This document shows, one piece after another, positions 20,820-32,229 of a DNA stretch of 64,000 nucleotides. The DNA is taken from contig NC_091255.1 of assembly GCF_042477335.2 (NCBI RefSeq), forward strand, positions 32,032,501-32,096,500. The letters are read 5' to 3'. Origin of the DNA: Ovis canadensis (taxonomy: Eukaryota > Chordata > Mammalia > Artiodactyla > Bovidae). The notes beneath the pieces are model-generated. The model was not told where the DNA came from, searched no databases, and saw only the letters and a list, made by a program, of their open reading frames with translations. Position numbers and translations under genes: made by a program. How positions within the stretch are numbered: the stretch's first letter is position 1; each line of letters starts with the position of its first letter.

Positions 20820-22320
20820 TGGTGGAGCTCCAGTGAAATAGAGATACTGCAGAGAAGATACTTTACAAAAAACCCAACTATGATTAACATTCCCAAAGTG
20901 CTTGGAGAGATATCACATTTATGAAATAAGAACAGGATGATTTTTAAAAGGAATATTTAGCGAGTAAGAAGCATTCCTTTAAATTAAAAATATATAAACA
21001 GAATGTATTGGAAGGAAAAGTTAAAGAAATCTCCAAAAATGGAGGTAGCAGGGGGTGGGGGGGGGTAAGGAAAGGAAAGAGAAAAAATTGCTGGTTTCAA
21101 GAGTCCAACAACTAAATAATAGAAGTTTCAGGAAATACGAGAACAGAGAATAATAATTGTAAAGAAGGTAAAAGCATGAGGTAATTTTCAAGAATTAAAG
21201 GATGTTTTCAAACAAAAAGTGCTGACCAATTGCCCTTCATGATTATTGAGGAAAGACCCACGCTCAAGCCAGTCTTCATGAAATTTCGAAATACTGGAAA
21301 CAATGAAAATCTTAAGAGAAATGAGACAGGTTACACACAGAGTGTCAGGTATTGGAATGATACTAAATTTATCATTATAAATGTTGGGAGATAGAAGACA
21401 GTGGTGAAACACCTTCAAAATTCTGATGAAAAATTGATTTCCAAACTAAAAGTCTAAACAAACCGTAATTCAAATGTGAAGGGATAATAAAAACATATTT
21501 GAACATTCATGATCTCCAAAAACATATCTCCCATGGAAGTAAATTTCTCAGTAAATTCCAGGAGGATGATCTCCACCCTCAGGATGATACCGTGGGTCTG
21601 TGTGACAGGGGCTCCAACAGAGACCAAGAATGGCCTGAAAGGACATCCAGTTTTTCAGTGGATCCTTAGAATCACTAATCTATTTTGGAGCAGGAGGATG
21701 AAAAGCTTCAGAGGCAACATCGCCAAGACAGCTGTGTTTGACTAAGCCGAGAACAGTTTTAGATTCTAAACTGTTCTCTGAGAGCAGTTTTAGAGCTGCT
21801 GCAGACTTGGAGCATGTGATCAGTACTCGGAAAACCAACCAACAGAGCAAAGCAAGGTCGTTTTAATGTCAGGGAAAACAGAAAGTTGTTAAAGAAAGGA
21901 CACCTCAGTGTGGCATATTACTGTATGACTCAGCTGTATTATATGGTTATAACAAGTTAAGCCCTAAGTACCCATTTTTTTAAATTGTAAAACTATGTTG
22001 GGAGGATGAAAAAGGATGTGTTTATGTGTCAACATCTACTGTAAAATAGAGCAAAATCCTATTTCTATAGTAAGAAAGCAATAGATAATATCTAAAACAG
22101 GAACATTCTAAAATGACAGAATAAACATCTTGTTTAGAGATATGGAGAGAAATACCAGAAGAAAGAGATAAGAGGGTGTGAGTGGTGGTGTGTGGGGACT
22201 GTGGCTTGAGATTCGAGGATAGAGCAAGGGATTGCTGAACCTTATTATAAGCCTTGTAGTTCTAATTTATTTTAAATGTATGCACTTATATTACTTTAAA
22301 AAATAAATTCTCCCCCAAAG
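20820..22320 (+). repeat. Ancient L1M-like element, non-coding
   Basis: A long degenerate interspersed repeat in sense. Typical blocks in order: 'TTGCTGGTTTCAAGAGTCC', 'AAATTTCGAAATACTGG', 'CACCTTCAAAATTCTGATGA', 'AATTGATTTCCAAACTAAAA', 'GGAGGATGATCTCCACC', and at the end 'TATTACTTTAAAAAATAAA'. This is the pattern of old mammalian L1 3' regions. All frames are destroyed. The class is inferred from memory of repeated genomic patterns. Confidence 0.55.
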
Positions 22321-23420
22321 TCTATCTATAAATTAAATGCAATTCCATGCAAAATACCATCAGGATTTTTTTTTTTTGAGAAATTGGACAAACTCACTCT
22401 TCTCAGAGTAACTACATTTATTTTGGAAACAGAACAAGAGGGAACTCGCTCAATCAAGTTTTATGCTATAATATAAAGCCATAGTCATAAAGTCAGGATG
22501 GTGATGCTCTGAGATTAGATACATGAACCAGAGGAACAGAATAGAGCTCAGAAATAGACCCATAGATCTATGGGAATTTGGTATCAGATGATGATGACAC
22601 CACAAGTCAATATGGAAAGGACAAATTATTCAGTAGATGATGTCAGAGGAACTATCTCACTATTTGGAGAAAAATAAAATATGATTCCTATCACCTGCTA
22701 TACACAAATCTACACTCCAGAAGAATTAAATATCTATACGTGAAAGACAAGAGACCATGGCGGGAGAGAGGAAGAGAAGGAAATGAACTAGAAAAATGGG
22801 CAAATACTGTCAGTGGGTAATTCCCAGAGGGGAACTGTAGGTGACGCACAAAAGTAAGAAGCGATGCTCAGGTTCACTGGTAATCAATGAAAGGCAAATT
22901 AAAGCAATGAGATATCATTTTATATTCACCAGAGGGACAAAACCAAAGTTAGAAAATAGCAGATGATTAGGAGAATCAGAGAAGTGAAAATCCTTTTGTC
23001 ATGCTGGGAGTGCCAACTGGTACAGATGTTCTGGAAAGAAATCTGGCAGAACTGGGGATGTTGGGGATGCAAAAACTCAACAACCAGCATCCCAACCTGG
23101 AGGATGTGCTCCACAGAGATTTCAGGTCCATAAAGAACCGTGTTCAAAGATGTTCACTGAAGCTATGTTGTGAAAATGAGGCACTGGGGTCATCCGTGGG
23201 CCATCACTCTTGGAATATTTGGGTGCATCTGTGCAGTGCTGTTCAGCAGGAGGATCTATGAGTTAGATGTACATGTAGCAGAGTGCGTTGAGTACCGAAA
23301 CAAAGGAAACACAAAAAGATCCTTAGACCAATACAATCATGTGAATTTGAGACGCATGACAGAGCAGCAGTATGTGCTTTATAAGAATATATACATATCC
23401 AAGGGCGCATTTCAAACATG
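22321..23420 (+). repeat. L1 ORF2 3' part and 3' UTR, degenerate
   Basis: Sense L1: 'AATTAAATGCAATTCCATGC', 'GCCATAGTCATAAAGTCAGG', 'GAGGAACAGAATAGAGCTCA', 'AAAGCAATGAGATATCATTT', 'TGGTACAGATGTTCTGGAAA', 'TGTTCACTGAAGCTATGTTG'. Many stops and indels; no domain survives. Confidence 0.7.
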
Positions 23421-23574
23421 TAACACCGGGTGTTTCTGTGGGAGGGGATGAAGGCTGTATAACCAAGGATAAGGGAGAGGTTAAAATAAGCAAGGGCCTT
23501 ACTTACAGGACCATGTTCGCTCTGAACTGAGGAATCTAATGAACTCAACTCAGCATGCAAGATACCCCCCAGCC

Positions 23575-24610
23575 CCCAACATTTTCAGCAGAAATCTCAG
23601 TGGAAAGTCTTGAGGATTTTGCAACATAATTCTAAAGCTTTACTGGAAGGCAAAATAATGAAGAAAAATTAAGAAAACTTTGAAAAAGAAGACCATCTAA
23701 GAATGACTTGGCCTCCCAGATAATAGAATGCATAAATAATGCAACAGTCACTAGAACAGTATGTTACTGGCACAGGATTAGACAGAACAATCAATAGAAA
23801 AGAAAGGGCAGAAATTGACCCAAGAACTTCACAAAAACTACTAGATGGTAAGAGTGGCATTTCAATCAGTGAGGGAAATGCTGGATTTAATAGCAAATGA
23901 CTAATGATTCTAGGAGGAAATGAGAAAATATACATAGGGTTTGAATGCCATTTTTGCCACTGATTAGCTGTGTAATTGTAGGCAAGATATTTAACTTCCT
24001 TAAGCCTCATTTCTCCCATATTTAAAAATGAGGTAATAAAAGTGACAACCTCATATGATTATGAGGATTAACAGAGATAATGGGTGTTAAAAAATTAAAA
24101 CATGGTGCCTATCACACAAAACATGCCTCTTAAATATTAGCTATTATTATATCCACTCTATCCCACATGCAAAGTAATGTACAAAATGATACCATAAATG
24201 TTCCAGGAAGAAAATAAATGAGTATTACTATAATCTTGGGGAGCAGAGGGACTCTCTAAATATGACCCTAAGGGTGGGAAACACGAAGGAAAAGATAACA
24301 GTTCTGACTACAGAAAAAAACAACAAAAACTTTTTTATGCCAAATCCCACCGCCAAGTTAAAGTACAAATGGCAAACTGGGGGAAATAGTTGCAATACAT
24401 ATAATAGACTAATGGTTAATAGTCTTACTAATCAACAAGGGAAAAATGGGAAGAGCAAAAGAAAAACACACTAAGAACATTAAAATTAAACAAGCAAAAA
24501 GAGACTACAAATACAGAAACAGAGGGGGAAATGTTCAGTCTTCCTAATAAAAAAGCAAATTAAAGTAGAACCTCATTTTTCACGTATCAAATTAACAGAG
24601 TAGATTTTTA
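23575..24610 (+). repeat. Second degenerate L1 ORF2 copy, split by MIR
   Basis: Sense L1 ORF2 sequence ('GTATGTTACTGGCACAGGAT', 'GAAATTGACCCAAGAACTTC') up to about 23890. It resumes at about 24160 ('ATAATCTTGGGGAGCAGAGG', 'GGCAAACTGGGGGAAATAG', 'AAGCAAATTAAAGTAGAACC'). A MIR-like block (23938-24150) lies between. Confidence 0.65.
23938..24150 (+). repeat. MIR SINE
   Basis: Sense MIR: 'GGTTTGAATGCCATTTTTGC', 'ATTAGCTGTGTAATTGTAGG', 'CTTCCTTAAGCCTCATTTCT', 'GATTATGAGGATTAACAGAG'. Complete core. Confidence 0.75.
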
Positions 24611-25080
24611 TGATAATATTCAGTTCTACTAACTAGAAAATGTAAGGCACTAAAGCTGATAAGCCAAATAAGGAACACCTTATCTGAAGGGAGTAAACCC
24701 ACCAGCAGGTCAGCTATTTGTGGTTTATGTGGCCAGGTTGGAAAAGATGAGCTTGACCTAAGAGTCCTGTCTCAGGAAACAACTTAAAAGGAAACTGTTA
24801 ATCCAAGACAGTTAATTTAATGGAAAGGCCAGGTAAAATCAAAGATGGTGTAGCATGTTTGTGGGGACGTGCAATCCAGAGTTGGGAAGAAATTAGACCA
24901 GGGGAAGACAGTTCCAAGGGAGCTAGAAGGCTGAGCAGATACACCTACAGAAGCAGATAAACCATCACAGAGGGGTTCAGAAGATCACTGGTCCCAAAAT
25001 GAATGGCTCCTGCCCTTCCTCAAGGCTCCTGGCTCATTTGTGCTTTTTCTCCAAGTTATTTTTTACACTAAACTTTCATC
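24611..25080. other. Gene-free stretch
   Basis: No named repeat and no exon-like frame. Confidence 0.35.
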
Positions 25081-25347
25081 TGCTGCTGCTGCTAAGTCAC
25101 TTCAGTCGTGTCCAACTCTGTGCGGCCCCACAGACAGCAGCCCACCAGGCTTCCCCGTCCCTGGGATTCTCCAGGGAAGAACACTGGACTGAGTTGCCAT
25201 TTCCTTCTCCAGTGCATGAAAGTGAAAAGTGAAGTCGCTCAGTCATGTCTGACTCTTAGCGACCCCATGGACTGCAGCCTACCAGGCTCCTCCATCCATG
25301 GGACTTTCCAGGCAAGAGTACCGGAGTGGGTTGCCATTGCCTTCTCC
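25081..25347 (-). repeat. BovA2 SINE, full length
   Basis: Antisense BovA2 with a (TGC)n tail at the left, two Bov-A units separated by 'AGTGCATGAAAGTGAAAAG', and the complete right end 'TTGCCATTGCCTTCTCC'. Confidence 0.93.
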
Positions 25348-25482
25348 TAGCTTTAGCTATTTCTTCTCCTTACAACTGAAGGAGCTTTGACTAGAATGCA
25401 ACACTGGTGAGACAGAGGCAAAATGGTTGCTTTTATCTGTGTGGAGTTCAATGTCAGACATCTTAAAAAAAAAACAGATCTA

Positions 25483-25679
25483 TGGGACTTCCCTGGTGGT
25501 CCAGTGGTTATTAAGACTTCACCTTCCAATGCAGGGGGTGCAGGTTCGATCCCTGGTCAGGGAGCTAAGATCACACAGGCCTCATGGCCCAAAAAACCAA
25601 ACCATAAAAACAAGAACAATATTGTAACAAATTCAATAAAGACTTTAAAAATGGTCCACATCAAAAGAAAAAAATCTTC
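25483..25679 (+). repeat. CHR-type SINE with TSD and extended tail
   Basis: A complete sense CHR ('GGGACTTCCCTGGTGGTCCA', 'CAGGTTCGATCCCTGGTCAG') with the extended tail 'AACAATATTGTAACAAATTC', 'AAAAATGGTCCACATC' and a poly-A. A target duplication flanks it: AAAACAGATCTA at 25471-25482 and AAAGCAGATCTA at 25681-25692. Confidence 0.93.
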
Positions 25680-25754
25680 AAAAGCAGATCTAGTAATTCC
25701 ACATCTTTCTCTTGACCCTCAGTATAAGATGCTAGAACTGGATGGACTGTAACA

Positions 25755-26464
25755 ATTTTTTTTTAAATGAAGATATAATCAATATATAACATTATGTAAG
25801 TTTAAGGTGTATGACAGGTTGATTTCATACATTTACATTGCAATACAATTGCCATTGTTAGCTAACACCTCTATTGTATCACATAATTATCCTTTCTTCT
25901 AGTGACTAGTGACAGGAACAGTTAAGATCTAGTCTCTTAGAAAGTTTAAACTTATAGTATAATTTTGTTGTTTATATTCCCTATACTATAAGTCTCCAGG
26001 ACTAATTTGTTTACTAGTTACAAGTATATACCTTTAAACAACATCTCTGCCATTCTCCCACCTCCCAGCCTTTGGTAACTATCATTACATTCTCTGCTTT
26101 TTCGAGTTTGTTTTTTTAAGATTCCGCATATAAGGGATATCATACAGTATTTACCTTTCACCCTCTGACTTACCTCGCTTAGAATAATGTCCTCAAGGTC
26201 TATTACTGCTTCACAAATGACAGGATTTCCCTTTTTCTCATGGCTGCAAAAACAAAATAACACACGCGCACACACACATATATCTTCTTTATCCATTCAT
26301 TCGTTGATGGACACTCATTTCTCTATCTTGGTTATTGTGAAAAACACAGCAATAAATGTGAGAGTGCAGATCTCTTTTCTATAGCTTTTTAAATTTCCTT
26401 CGGATATATACCCAAAAATGGGATTTCTGGATCATATGGTAGTTCTATTTTACATTTTTTGAAA
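25755..26464 (-). repeat. L1 3' part (ORF2 C-terminus and 3' UTR)
   Basis: Antisense L1. 'TTTACATTGCAATACAATTG', 'CCAGCCTTTGGTAACTATCA' and 'TAGAATAATGTCCTCAAGG' come from the 3' UTR/ORF2 end. 'TATACCCAAAAATGGGATT' and 'TCTGGATCATATGGTAG' are at the right. The minus strand keeps the ORF2-tail words EDIILSEVSQ and KGKYCMISLICG. A (CA)n-like run is at 26262-26282. Confidence 0.82.
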
Positions 26465-26466
26465 CA

Positions 26467-26998
26467 TAACATTATATTGAGGGTTCACGATATGTACTAA
26501 GTGCTTTACTTATATCATTTTATTCTTCACTTCAACCTGAGATTTAAAAATTCCTATGCTTATTTTACAGTTGAACATACTGAGTTATGCAACATCCACC
26601 TGCTCCCCCATGGTTCCCAGTCCCTTGCAGTTGGGTGGGACCAGAGGTGCTGGTAGAAAAGAGCCTGTGCATGGTTCCCCAGCTTCCCTCTCCCCTTACG
26701 TAGTGCCCAAAAGGTCAGTGTCCGGATGGGGCGGTGGATTCAGCATCATCCGGGGGCTTTGAGCAGAGTCCCTCACTTCCCCCACCGACCAAAATTATAT
26801 GTCAGATAAACACTAAAAATAAGAAATAAATCTTTGTCTGTTATGCTACCAAGATTTCAGTGTTTGTTTGGTTTGGTTTTAATTGCAAAACGACCTGAGC
26901 ACTTTCACATATACAAGAGAGTCTGAGTAATTTACCTAACAGGACACAGCTGGTACATAGTAGAGTCAGGATTCACACCCAAGTCCACCTGTGTTCCT
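26467..26998 (-). repeat. MIR SINE split by an LTR-like relic
   Basis: Antisense MIR pieces at 26467-26595 ('GTACTAAGTGCTTTACTTAT', 'TTATTTTACAGTTGAACATA') and 26915-26998 ('TAATTTACCTAACAGGACAC', 'GTAGAGTCAGGATTCACACC'). Between them (about 26600-26880) lies a decayed element with 'TCCCTTGCAGTTGGGTGGGA' and 'GAAATAAATCTTTGTCTGTT', resembling a solitary LTR-type repeat of uncertain family. Confidence 0.55.
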
Positions 26999-27027
26999 TT
27001 TTAAATGTGGCAAGATGTGCTAACATA

Positions 27028-27241
27028 GCTTCCCAGGCGATGCTGGTGGTGAAGAGCCTGCCTGCAGGAGACGTAAGCGACACGAGTTTCTGCATGTGGG
27101 CTCTGGCGCACAGGCTCAATAGTTGTGTCGCGAGGGCTCTGTTGCTCTGTGGCAAGTGGGATCCTCACGGATCAGGGATCAAACCCTCTGTCCCCTGCAC
27201 TGGCAGGCAGATTCTTATCCACTGTACCACCAGAGAAATCC
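27028..27241. repeat. Chimeric SINE: Bov-tA (+) joined to CHR (-)
   Basis: The left 64 bp (27028-27091) read as the sense tRNA-like start of Bov-tA ('AGCTTCCCAGGCGATGCTGG', 'GAAGAGCCTGCCTGCAGGAG'). From about 27092 to 27241 the sequence is antisense long-form CHR ('CACAGGCTCAATAGTTGTG', 'GTGGGATCCTCACGGATCAG', 'CACTGTACCACCAGAGAAAT'). Two SINE 5' parts thus meet end to end without spacer. Confidence 0.75.
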
Positions 27242-27244
27242 AGA

Positions 27245-28015
27245 AGCAATTTTTGTTTTAATGTATAACTTTAAGTGGCATTAAGTACATGTACAATATT
27301 GTGCAACCATCCCCACTTCTCATTTCCAGAACCTCCTTTATCATTCCGAAGAGAAACTAGATAAGATATTGAGGGTTATAAGATAAATAAGAATTCTCCA
27401 TTCCTCTCTCCTTTGGCCTCTGGTGACTGTATTCTATCTCCTGTCTCTATGCATTTTCCTTTTCTAGGTGCCTCTTAGAAGTAGAATCATACAATACTTG
27501 TCTTCTGCACTCTCACATTTATTGCTGCATTATTCACAATAACCAAGAGAGAGAAACAAGTGTCCATCAATGAATGAATGGATAAAGAAGATATATGTGT
27601 CTGTGTGTAATTATTTTTTGGCCATATGATCTTAGATCCCTGATCAGGGATTGAACCTGGGCCCCATGCAGGGGAAGCATGGAGTCAACCACTGAACTGC
27701 CCCAGAAGTCCCTCTGGTATGTGTTTTTTTTCCATATAGCATAATGTTTTCAGGGTTCATCCACATTGTAGCATGAATCAGAATTTCATTCCTTTTTAAT
27801 AGTTGAATAATATTCCATCGTCTGTATATGCAACATATTGTTTGTCTATTCATCTCTTGATGGGCATCTGGGTTGTTTCTACTTTTTGGCTATTGTAAAT
27901 CATGTGGCTGTGTTTGTTTTAGTCCCAGCTTTCATTTCTTTTGGGTATATATTTAGGAATGAAATTGCTAGATCACATGCTAACTTTGCTTTTTGAGGAA
28001 CTGACAAACTGTTCT
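27245..28015 (-). repeat. L1 3' part with inverted internal piece and CHR
   Basis: Antisense L1 at 27245-27503 and 27713-28015 ('CTTTTTGGCTATTGTAAATC', 'GAAATTGCTAGATCACATGC'). Between them lie a 109-bp L1 piece in plus orientation (27504-27612, 'CATTATTCACAATAACC', 'GAATGAATGGATAAAGAAG') and a CHR SINE (27613-27712). The right piece keeps minus-strand ORF2-tail words such as EILIHATMWMNPENIMLY. Confidence 0.75.
27613..27712 (-). repeat. CHR-type SINE
   Basis: Antisense CHR ('TTTTTTGGCCATATGATCTT', 'GGGATTGAACCTGGGCCCC', 'CTGCCCCAGAAGTCCC') within the L1 above. Confidence 0.85.
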
Positions 28016-28019
28016 TTTT

Positions 28020-29570
28020 TTAAAAAGTCAGGTTCAATAAGGAATACTGCAGACAAAGTAAAATTCACTTTTTAGGTGTACAGTTCTACGAGCTGTGTCA
28101 ACACACACAGTCATGTAACTACCTCCACAATGAAGACAGAGCAACATGTTTTATCACCTCAAAAGTCCCCTTGTGCACCTTTGCAGTCTACCCCAAACCC
28201 TTACCCCTAGACCTTGGCAACTGATGGGCTATAGTCTTGAGTTTTTCAGACTGTCATACAAATGGAATCATTGGAGCCTGGCTTCTTTGAGTCAGCACAA
28301 TTTATTCAAAATTCATCCATCCATGTCAGTGTATCAAGCATTTGCTCCTTTTTGTTACTGAATAGTACTCCATCAACAGAGTATACATGCATTTATCCAT
28401 TCACCAATTGGTGGACACTTGTTCTGTTTTCAGTTTTGGGCAATTATCAGGAGACATTTGCATATAGGTCTTTGTGCAGACCTGTGTTTTTATTTCTCCA
28501 GGTAAATACATAGCCGCACAACTTCTTGGTTGCATGGTAAATGTATGTTTAACTACTTTAAATTGTTTTCTGGTTTTCACAGAAGCTGTACCATTTATGC
28601 ATTTCTACCAGCATGCATGAGAGTTTAAGTTGTTTTGTATCTTCTATAACATTGTCAACTTTATTCCAGCTATTCTAGTAGGTGTGTGGTATGGTATCTC
28701 ATTATGGTTTTAATTTTCATAACCTTAATGGCTAATGATATTGAACTTTCCCCCATATGCTTACCATCTTTTCCTCTCTTCTGGTAAATTACTTGACCAT
28801 TTAAAAAATGGGTTGTTTTCATCTTATTGAGTGTGAGAGTTCTTTCTATGACCTGAATAAAATCTTTTTTTTTTCTAATATAAATCTTTTATCAGATGTT
28901 TTGCAAATATTTTCTTCCAGTCTGAGTCTTGCATTTTCATTTTCTTAACAGTGACTCTTTAAGAGCAGAAGTTTTCATTTTAATGAGTCTAATTTATCAA
29001 TTTTTTTCTTTCATGATTTGTCCTTTTTATCTATGAAATTTGTACCCAACTTTAAGTCACAAATGGGCTTCCCTGGTAGCTCAGCAATAAAGAATCTGCA
29101 TGCCAATGCAGGAGACAAGGGTTCCATCCCTGATCTGAGCAGATCCCGTGGAGATGGAAATGGCAACCCACTCTAGTATCTTTGCTTGGGAAATCCCACG
29201 GACTGTAGCCCAGAGGACCCTGGTGGGCTACAGTCCATGCGGTCACAAAGAGTAAGACATGACTTAGCGACTGAACAATAACAACAAAGTCACAAACATT
29301 TTCTCCTCTATTTTTATTCTAGAAGGTTTACATCTTTATATTTATGTTTGGGTCTATGATTCATTTCATTTTTGTGTATAGCTCAAGGTACAGATCGAGG
29401 TTCTTCTTTCTTGCCTTGCTGCTGTTCAGTCACTCAGTCTTTTTCGCATACTCGTGTCCAGCACCATTTGTTGAATGGTGCTGGAAATCAAGAACCACCC
29501 TGTTCTTAACTGCCATATTATATTGTATATAAGGGCTCTTTCCCTCATTTGTACCAACATGTAGTGATAC
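28020..29570 (-). repeat. L1M ORF2/3' region, interrupted by Bov-tA
   Basis: About 1.3 kb of antisense old L1. 'GGTGTACAGTTCTACGAGC' and 'CATACAAATGGAATCATTGG' lie at the left, 'TATGGTATCTCATTATGG' in the middle, and 'GTCCAGCACCATTTGTTGAA' at the right. A Bov-tA (29064-29286) is inserted with a TSD. A tiny Bov fragment ('TGCTGTTCAGTCACTCAGTC', about 29418-29440) lies further right. No frame survives. Confidence 0.8.
29064..29286 (+). repeat. Bov-tA SINE with 10-bp TSD in L1
   Basis: A complete sense Bov-tA from 'GGGCTTCCCTGGTAGCTCAG' to 'GACTTAGCGACTGAACAATA' with an (AAC)n tail. Exact duplications AAGTCACAAA at 29054-29063 and 29287-29296 mark the target site. Confidence 0.95.
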
Positions 29571-29609
29571 TTGGAGTTATACATGACATAGTTGCACTAT
29601 TAGTTTAAA

Positions 29610-29762
29610 TAGTTTGCAAAGTACTTTTGTTTATATAATCTCTTTGACCCACAGTCAACCCTGAAAAGTAGAAATAAAAATGTTATTACTCCTATTTTAC
29701 AGATAAAGAGACTCAGAGAAGTTAAGCATTCAGCTAAGATGACAAAGCTTTCGGTGCTATTT
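29610..29762 (-). repeat. MIR SINE
   Basis: Antisense MIR: 'TATAATCTCTTTGACCCACA', 'CTCCTATTTTACAGATAAAG', 'CTCAGAGAAGTTAAGCATTC'. Confidence 0.65.
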
Positions 29763-30747
29763 TCAATACATTATTGACCTTCGGTTTACTGAGCAGCCCT
29801 TTCCAGGATCCAGGTTAGTTTCATAAATCTGCCTGGTACTCAGGAGCACAGGAAGCAAAAGTCTATACCCACTACTTCATGTTGAGCTCACTGGTCCTTG
29901 AAAAATGGAAAGACTAAGCGATTTGGTGCAGCTGAGATCCAGGAGGACTGCCATTTGGATTACCCACGGGAAGTGGTCCTGTGTCTCAGCCCAGCCTTGT
30001 GAACTGGCCATAGTCATGCAAACCTCATTGCATGAAAATGTAATTAGAGATATTTTTTAAAAGTATATTGCTGAGCTTCAACAAGAAAAAACATCTGTCA
30101 CTAAATAATTCAATAGCAAAGCAATAAAGTGATTTGGCTCATGTCTTCGGTCATTTCTTCTGCCCACTAGCCACTCCTTTTCCCCGGGAAGCACATCCAC
30201 ATAACACATCATCAGATGGGGCCCTTAGGAGCCATTTCGCTTCCACCTGACTCCGCCTCCCCGGCCACGGCTGTTTGTACCAGAGGGGGACAGGTCACCC
30301 TTGTTGATGGTGGGATTGTTTCTTTGGGGAATAGAGGACTGGACTGAAACAGATCATCATTCTGTTATTGGCTGGAATTTTAATATGTGGACTGGGAGCT
30401 ATACAGCAGCCTTATTAACCCACATGTTAAGTGGGTCGAAGGAGAAAGAAAAACAGGTATGTAGAGAGAAAAGGAGTAAGGTTAGGGGAGGGGGGAGGTA
30501 GGAGCTCAAGATTGCTTTACTGTCCTGGTTCCAGACCCTTCCAGTGGCCTCGCTTCCTACCTGTCTATTGGTGCTGTGAAAGCACCCCTCTGTCCTTTAA
30601 AAATTGCCCTTTTTATCTGAAACTCAACTGGGTTTCTGTTACTTACAACCCAAGAGTCCTAACTATTACAGTGGAGGTAAATTTAATTACGAGAGAGTAG
30701 AAAGTCCTGGCCATGAACTGACTTATGGGGATTTAAAGAGAGAGCTG
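29763..30747. other. Gene-free, mainly single-copy stretch
   Basis: No named repeat is recognised. A small GC-rich spot at 30225-30300 and a purine-rich run at 30440-30500 stand out. There is no exon with both splice sites. Confidence 0.35.
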
Positions 30748-31172
30748 GAGACTTCCCATGCAGTCCTGTGGTTGCTGCTGCTACTGCTGCTAAGCTGCTT
30801 CAGTCGTGTCCGACTCTATGCGACCCCATAGGCGGCAGCCCACCAGGCTCCCCCGTCCCTGGGATTCTCCAGGCAAGAACACTGGAGTGGGTTGCCGTTT
30901 CCTTCTCCAATGCATGGAAGTGAAAAGTCAAAGTGAAGTCGCTCAGTCCAACTCTTAGCGACCCCATGGACTGCAGCCTACCAGGCTCCTCCGTCCATGG
31001 GATTTTCCAGGCAAGAGTACTGGAGTAGGGTGCCATTGCCTTCTCCGAATCCAGTGGTTAGGACTGCATAATTCCAGTGCAGGAGTCTGAGTTCAATCTC
31101 TGGCCAGGAAAATAAGATCCTGCTGCCACATAGTATGGCCGAAAAATTAAAAAAAAATTTTTATTAAAAAAA
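30748..31172 (+). repeat. CHR-type SINE split by BovA2
   Basis: The sense CHR starts at 30748 ('GAGACTTCCCATGCAGTCCT'). It is cut after about 25 bp by an antisense BovA2 and resumes at 31047 ('ATCCAGTGGTTAGGACTGC', 'GTTCAATCTCTGGCCAGG'), ending in A-runs. The repeated TCCTGTGGTT/TCCAGTGGTT at the two junctions is the likely BovA2 target duplication. Confidence 0.88.
30773..31046 (-). repeat. BovA2 SINE nested in CHR
   Basis: Complete antisense BovA2: 'GCTGCTGCTACTGCTGCTAA' tail, two Bov-A units, right end 'TGCCATTGCCTTCTCC'. Eight bases (GTGTCCGA region) are missing from the second unit near 30948. Confidence 0.92.
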
Positions 31173-32229
31173 AATAAAAAGCTGACTTTTTGGGCAATGG
31201 GTGCTATAACTGGGAGACAAAAAAACTCTCCCCTTTTGCTATTTATAAAATAAATTGCATGAAAGGATTAGGCCAGCTGAGTGAACAACAGCTTGTATAA
31301 GAAGAACAAGAGAGAGTATTACCCAGCTTAAACTAGAATTTGTTTCCAACTGGGAAGGAACAGGAAGGAGGAGTGAAGGAGGAAACTGGAATAGAAGGGA
31401 AGCCAGTGGAGGAAGTAAGGAAAAGTCTGACATGGTGTGGTGCCCAGAACATCTTTACACATTCACATTACATTTGGTAACACCTCCACCTTTGGATGAA
31501 AAGTGCTGGTCCACTGCCAAGTTATATTTTGTAAATTAGATCCTCTCTGTGAAATTAGCCTTTTGACACATTTCCAGCCATTTCTCTGAAGCAGCCCTTG
31601 TGAAATCTTGATTCTCTCTTTACAAGCAGAATTAAAGACTGGGGCCTGGTGTTTTTTCTTTGCCCAGAGTCTGGGTCTCTTTGCTGTGTTCCTGCTTTGG
31701 CCATTAGCTGTGGTGAACAGAATGAATGATGCACAGAGGCGGGTGGGGACAATGGGGCTGATTCATGGTTTGGGAAAACAGGGAATTGTCACAGCGCGAA
31801 CACTGGCCCTGCTTTTTGCTGGGGATGTTGCAATGTGGTGCTGAAAGCATCTTGTTTGGATTCTTCCAACCAGTGGATAAGCTTCTAAATTACAGGTGCA
31901 GTGTAGGGTCCCCAGGGTCCCCAGGGGCGCTTATAACAATCCGGAGATATGCTGGCAGAGTTTGTGTTCTTTGTAAACAAACAGAGAGAGGTTATTCGAA
32001 CAGCTGTTAATTTCATTAAGAAGCCTCCTCTTCAGGTCCCAAAACAGGCATTTCTTTTGATGTCAGGATTATCTCTGAGTTTTTTATTTGCATCCACTCT
32101 TGTTAACTTAGCTAGGACGTCAGGTGCTCAGCTCAGGGTTGGTGTTTTGGCTTGGGCTTCAAAATGAATTTACCTTTAGCGCAGATTAAATTTGACCAAA
32201 ATTAATCTGATCGATAATACAGCACTATA
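31173..32229. other. Gene-free, mainly single-copy stretch
   Basis: After an A/T-run (31145-31185) the sequence looks unique. Plus-strand frames of 70-80 codons at 31608-32167 overlap one another and have no motif support. No RNA gene is seen. Confidence 0.35.

Noticed and set aside
21509-21745. Plus-strand 78-codon frame in the L1M-like region
   Set aside because: The surrounding sequence follows an ancient repeat pattern and the frame carries no domain or splice support.
31608-32167. Run of overlapping plus-strand frames in apparently unique DNA, considered as an exon
   Set aside because: Frames overlap each other, have no recognisable motif, and no matching acceptor and donor pair could be argued.
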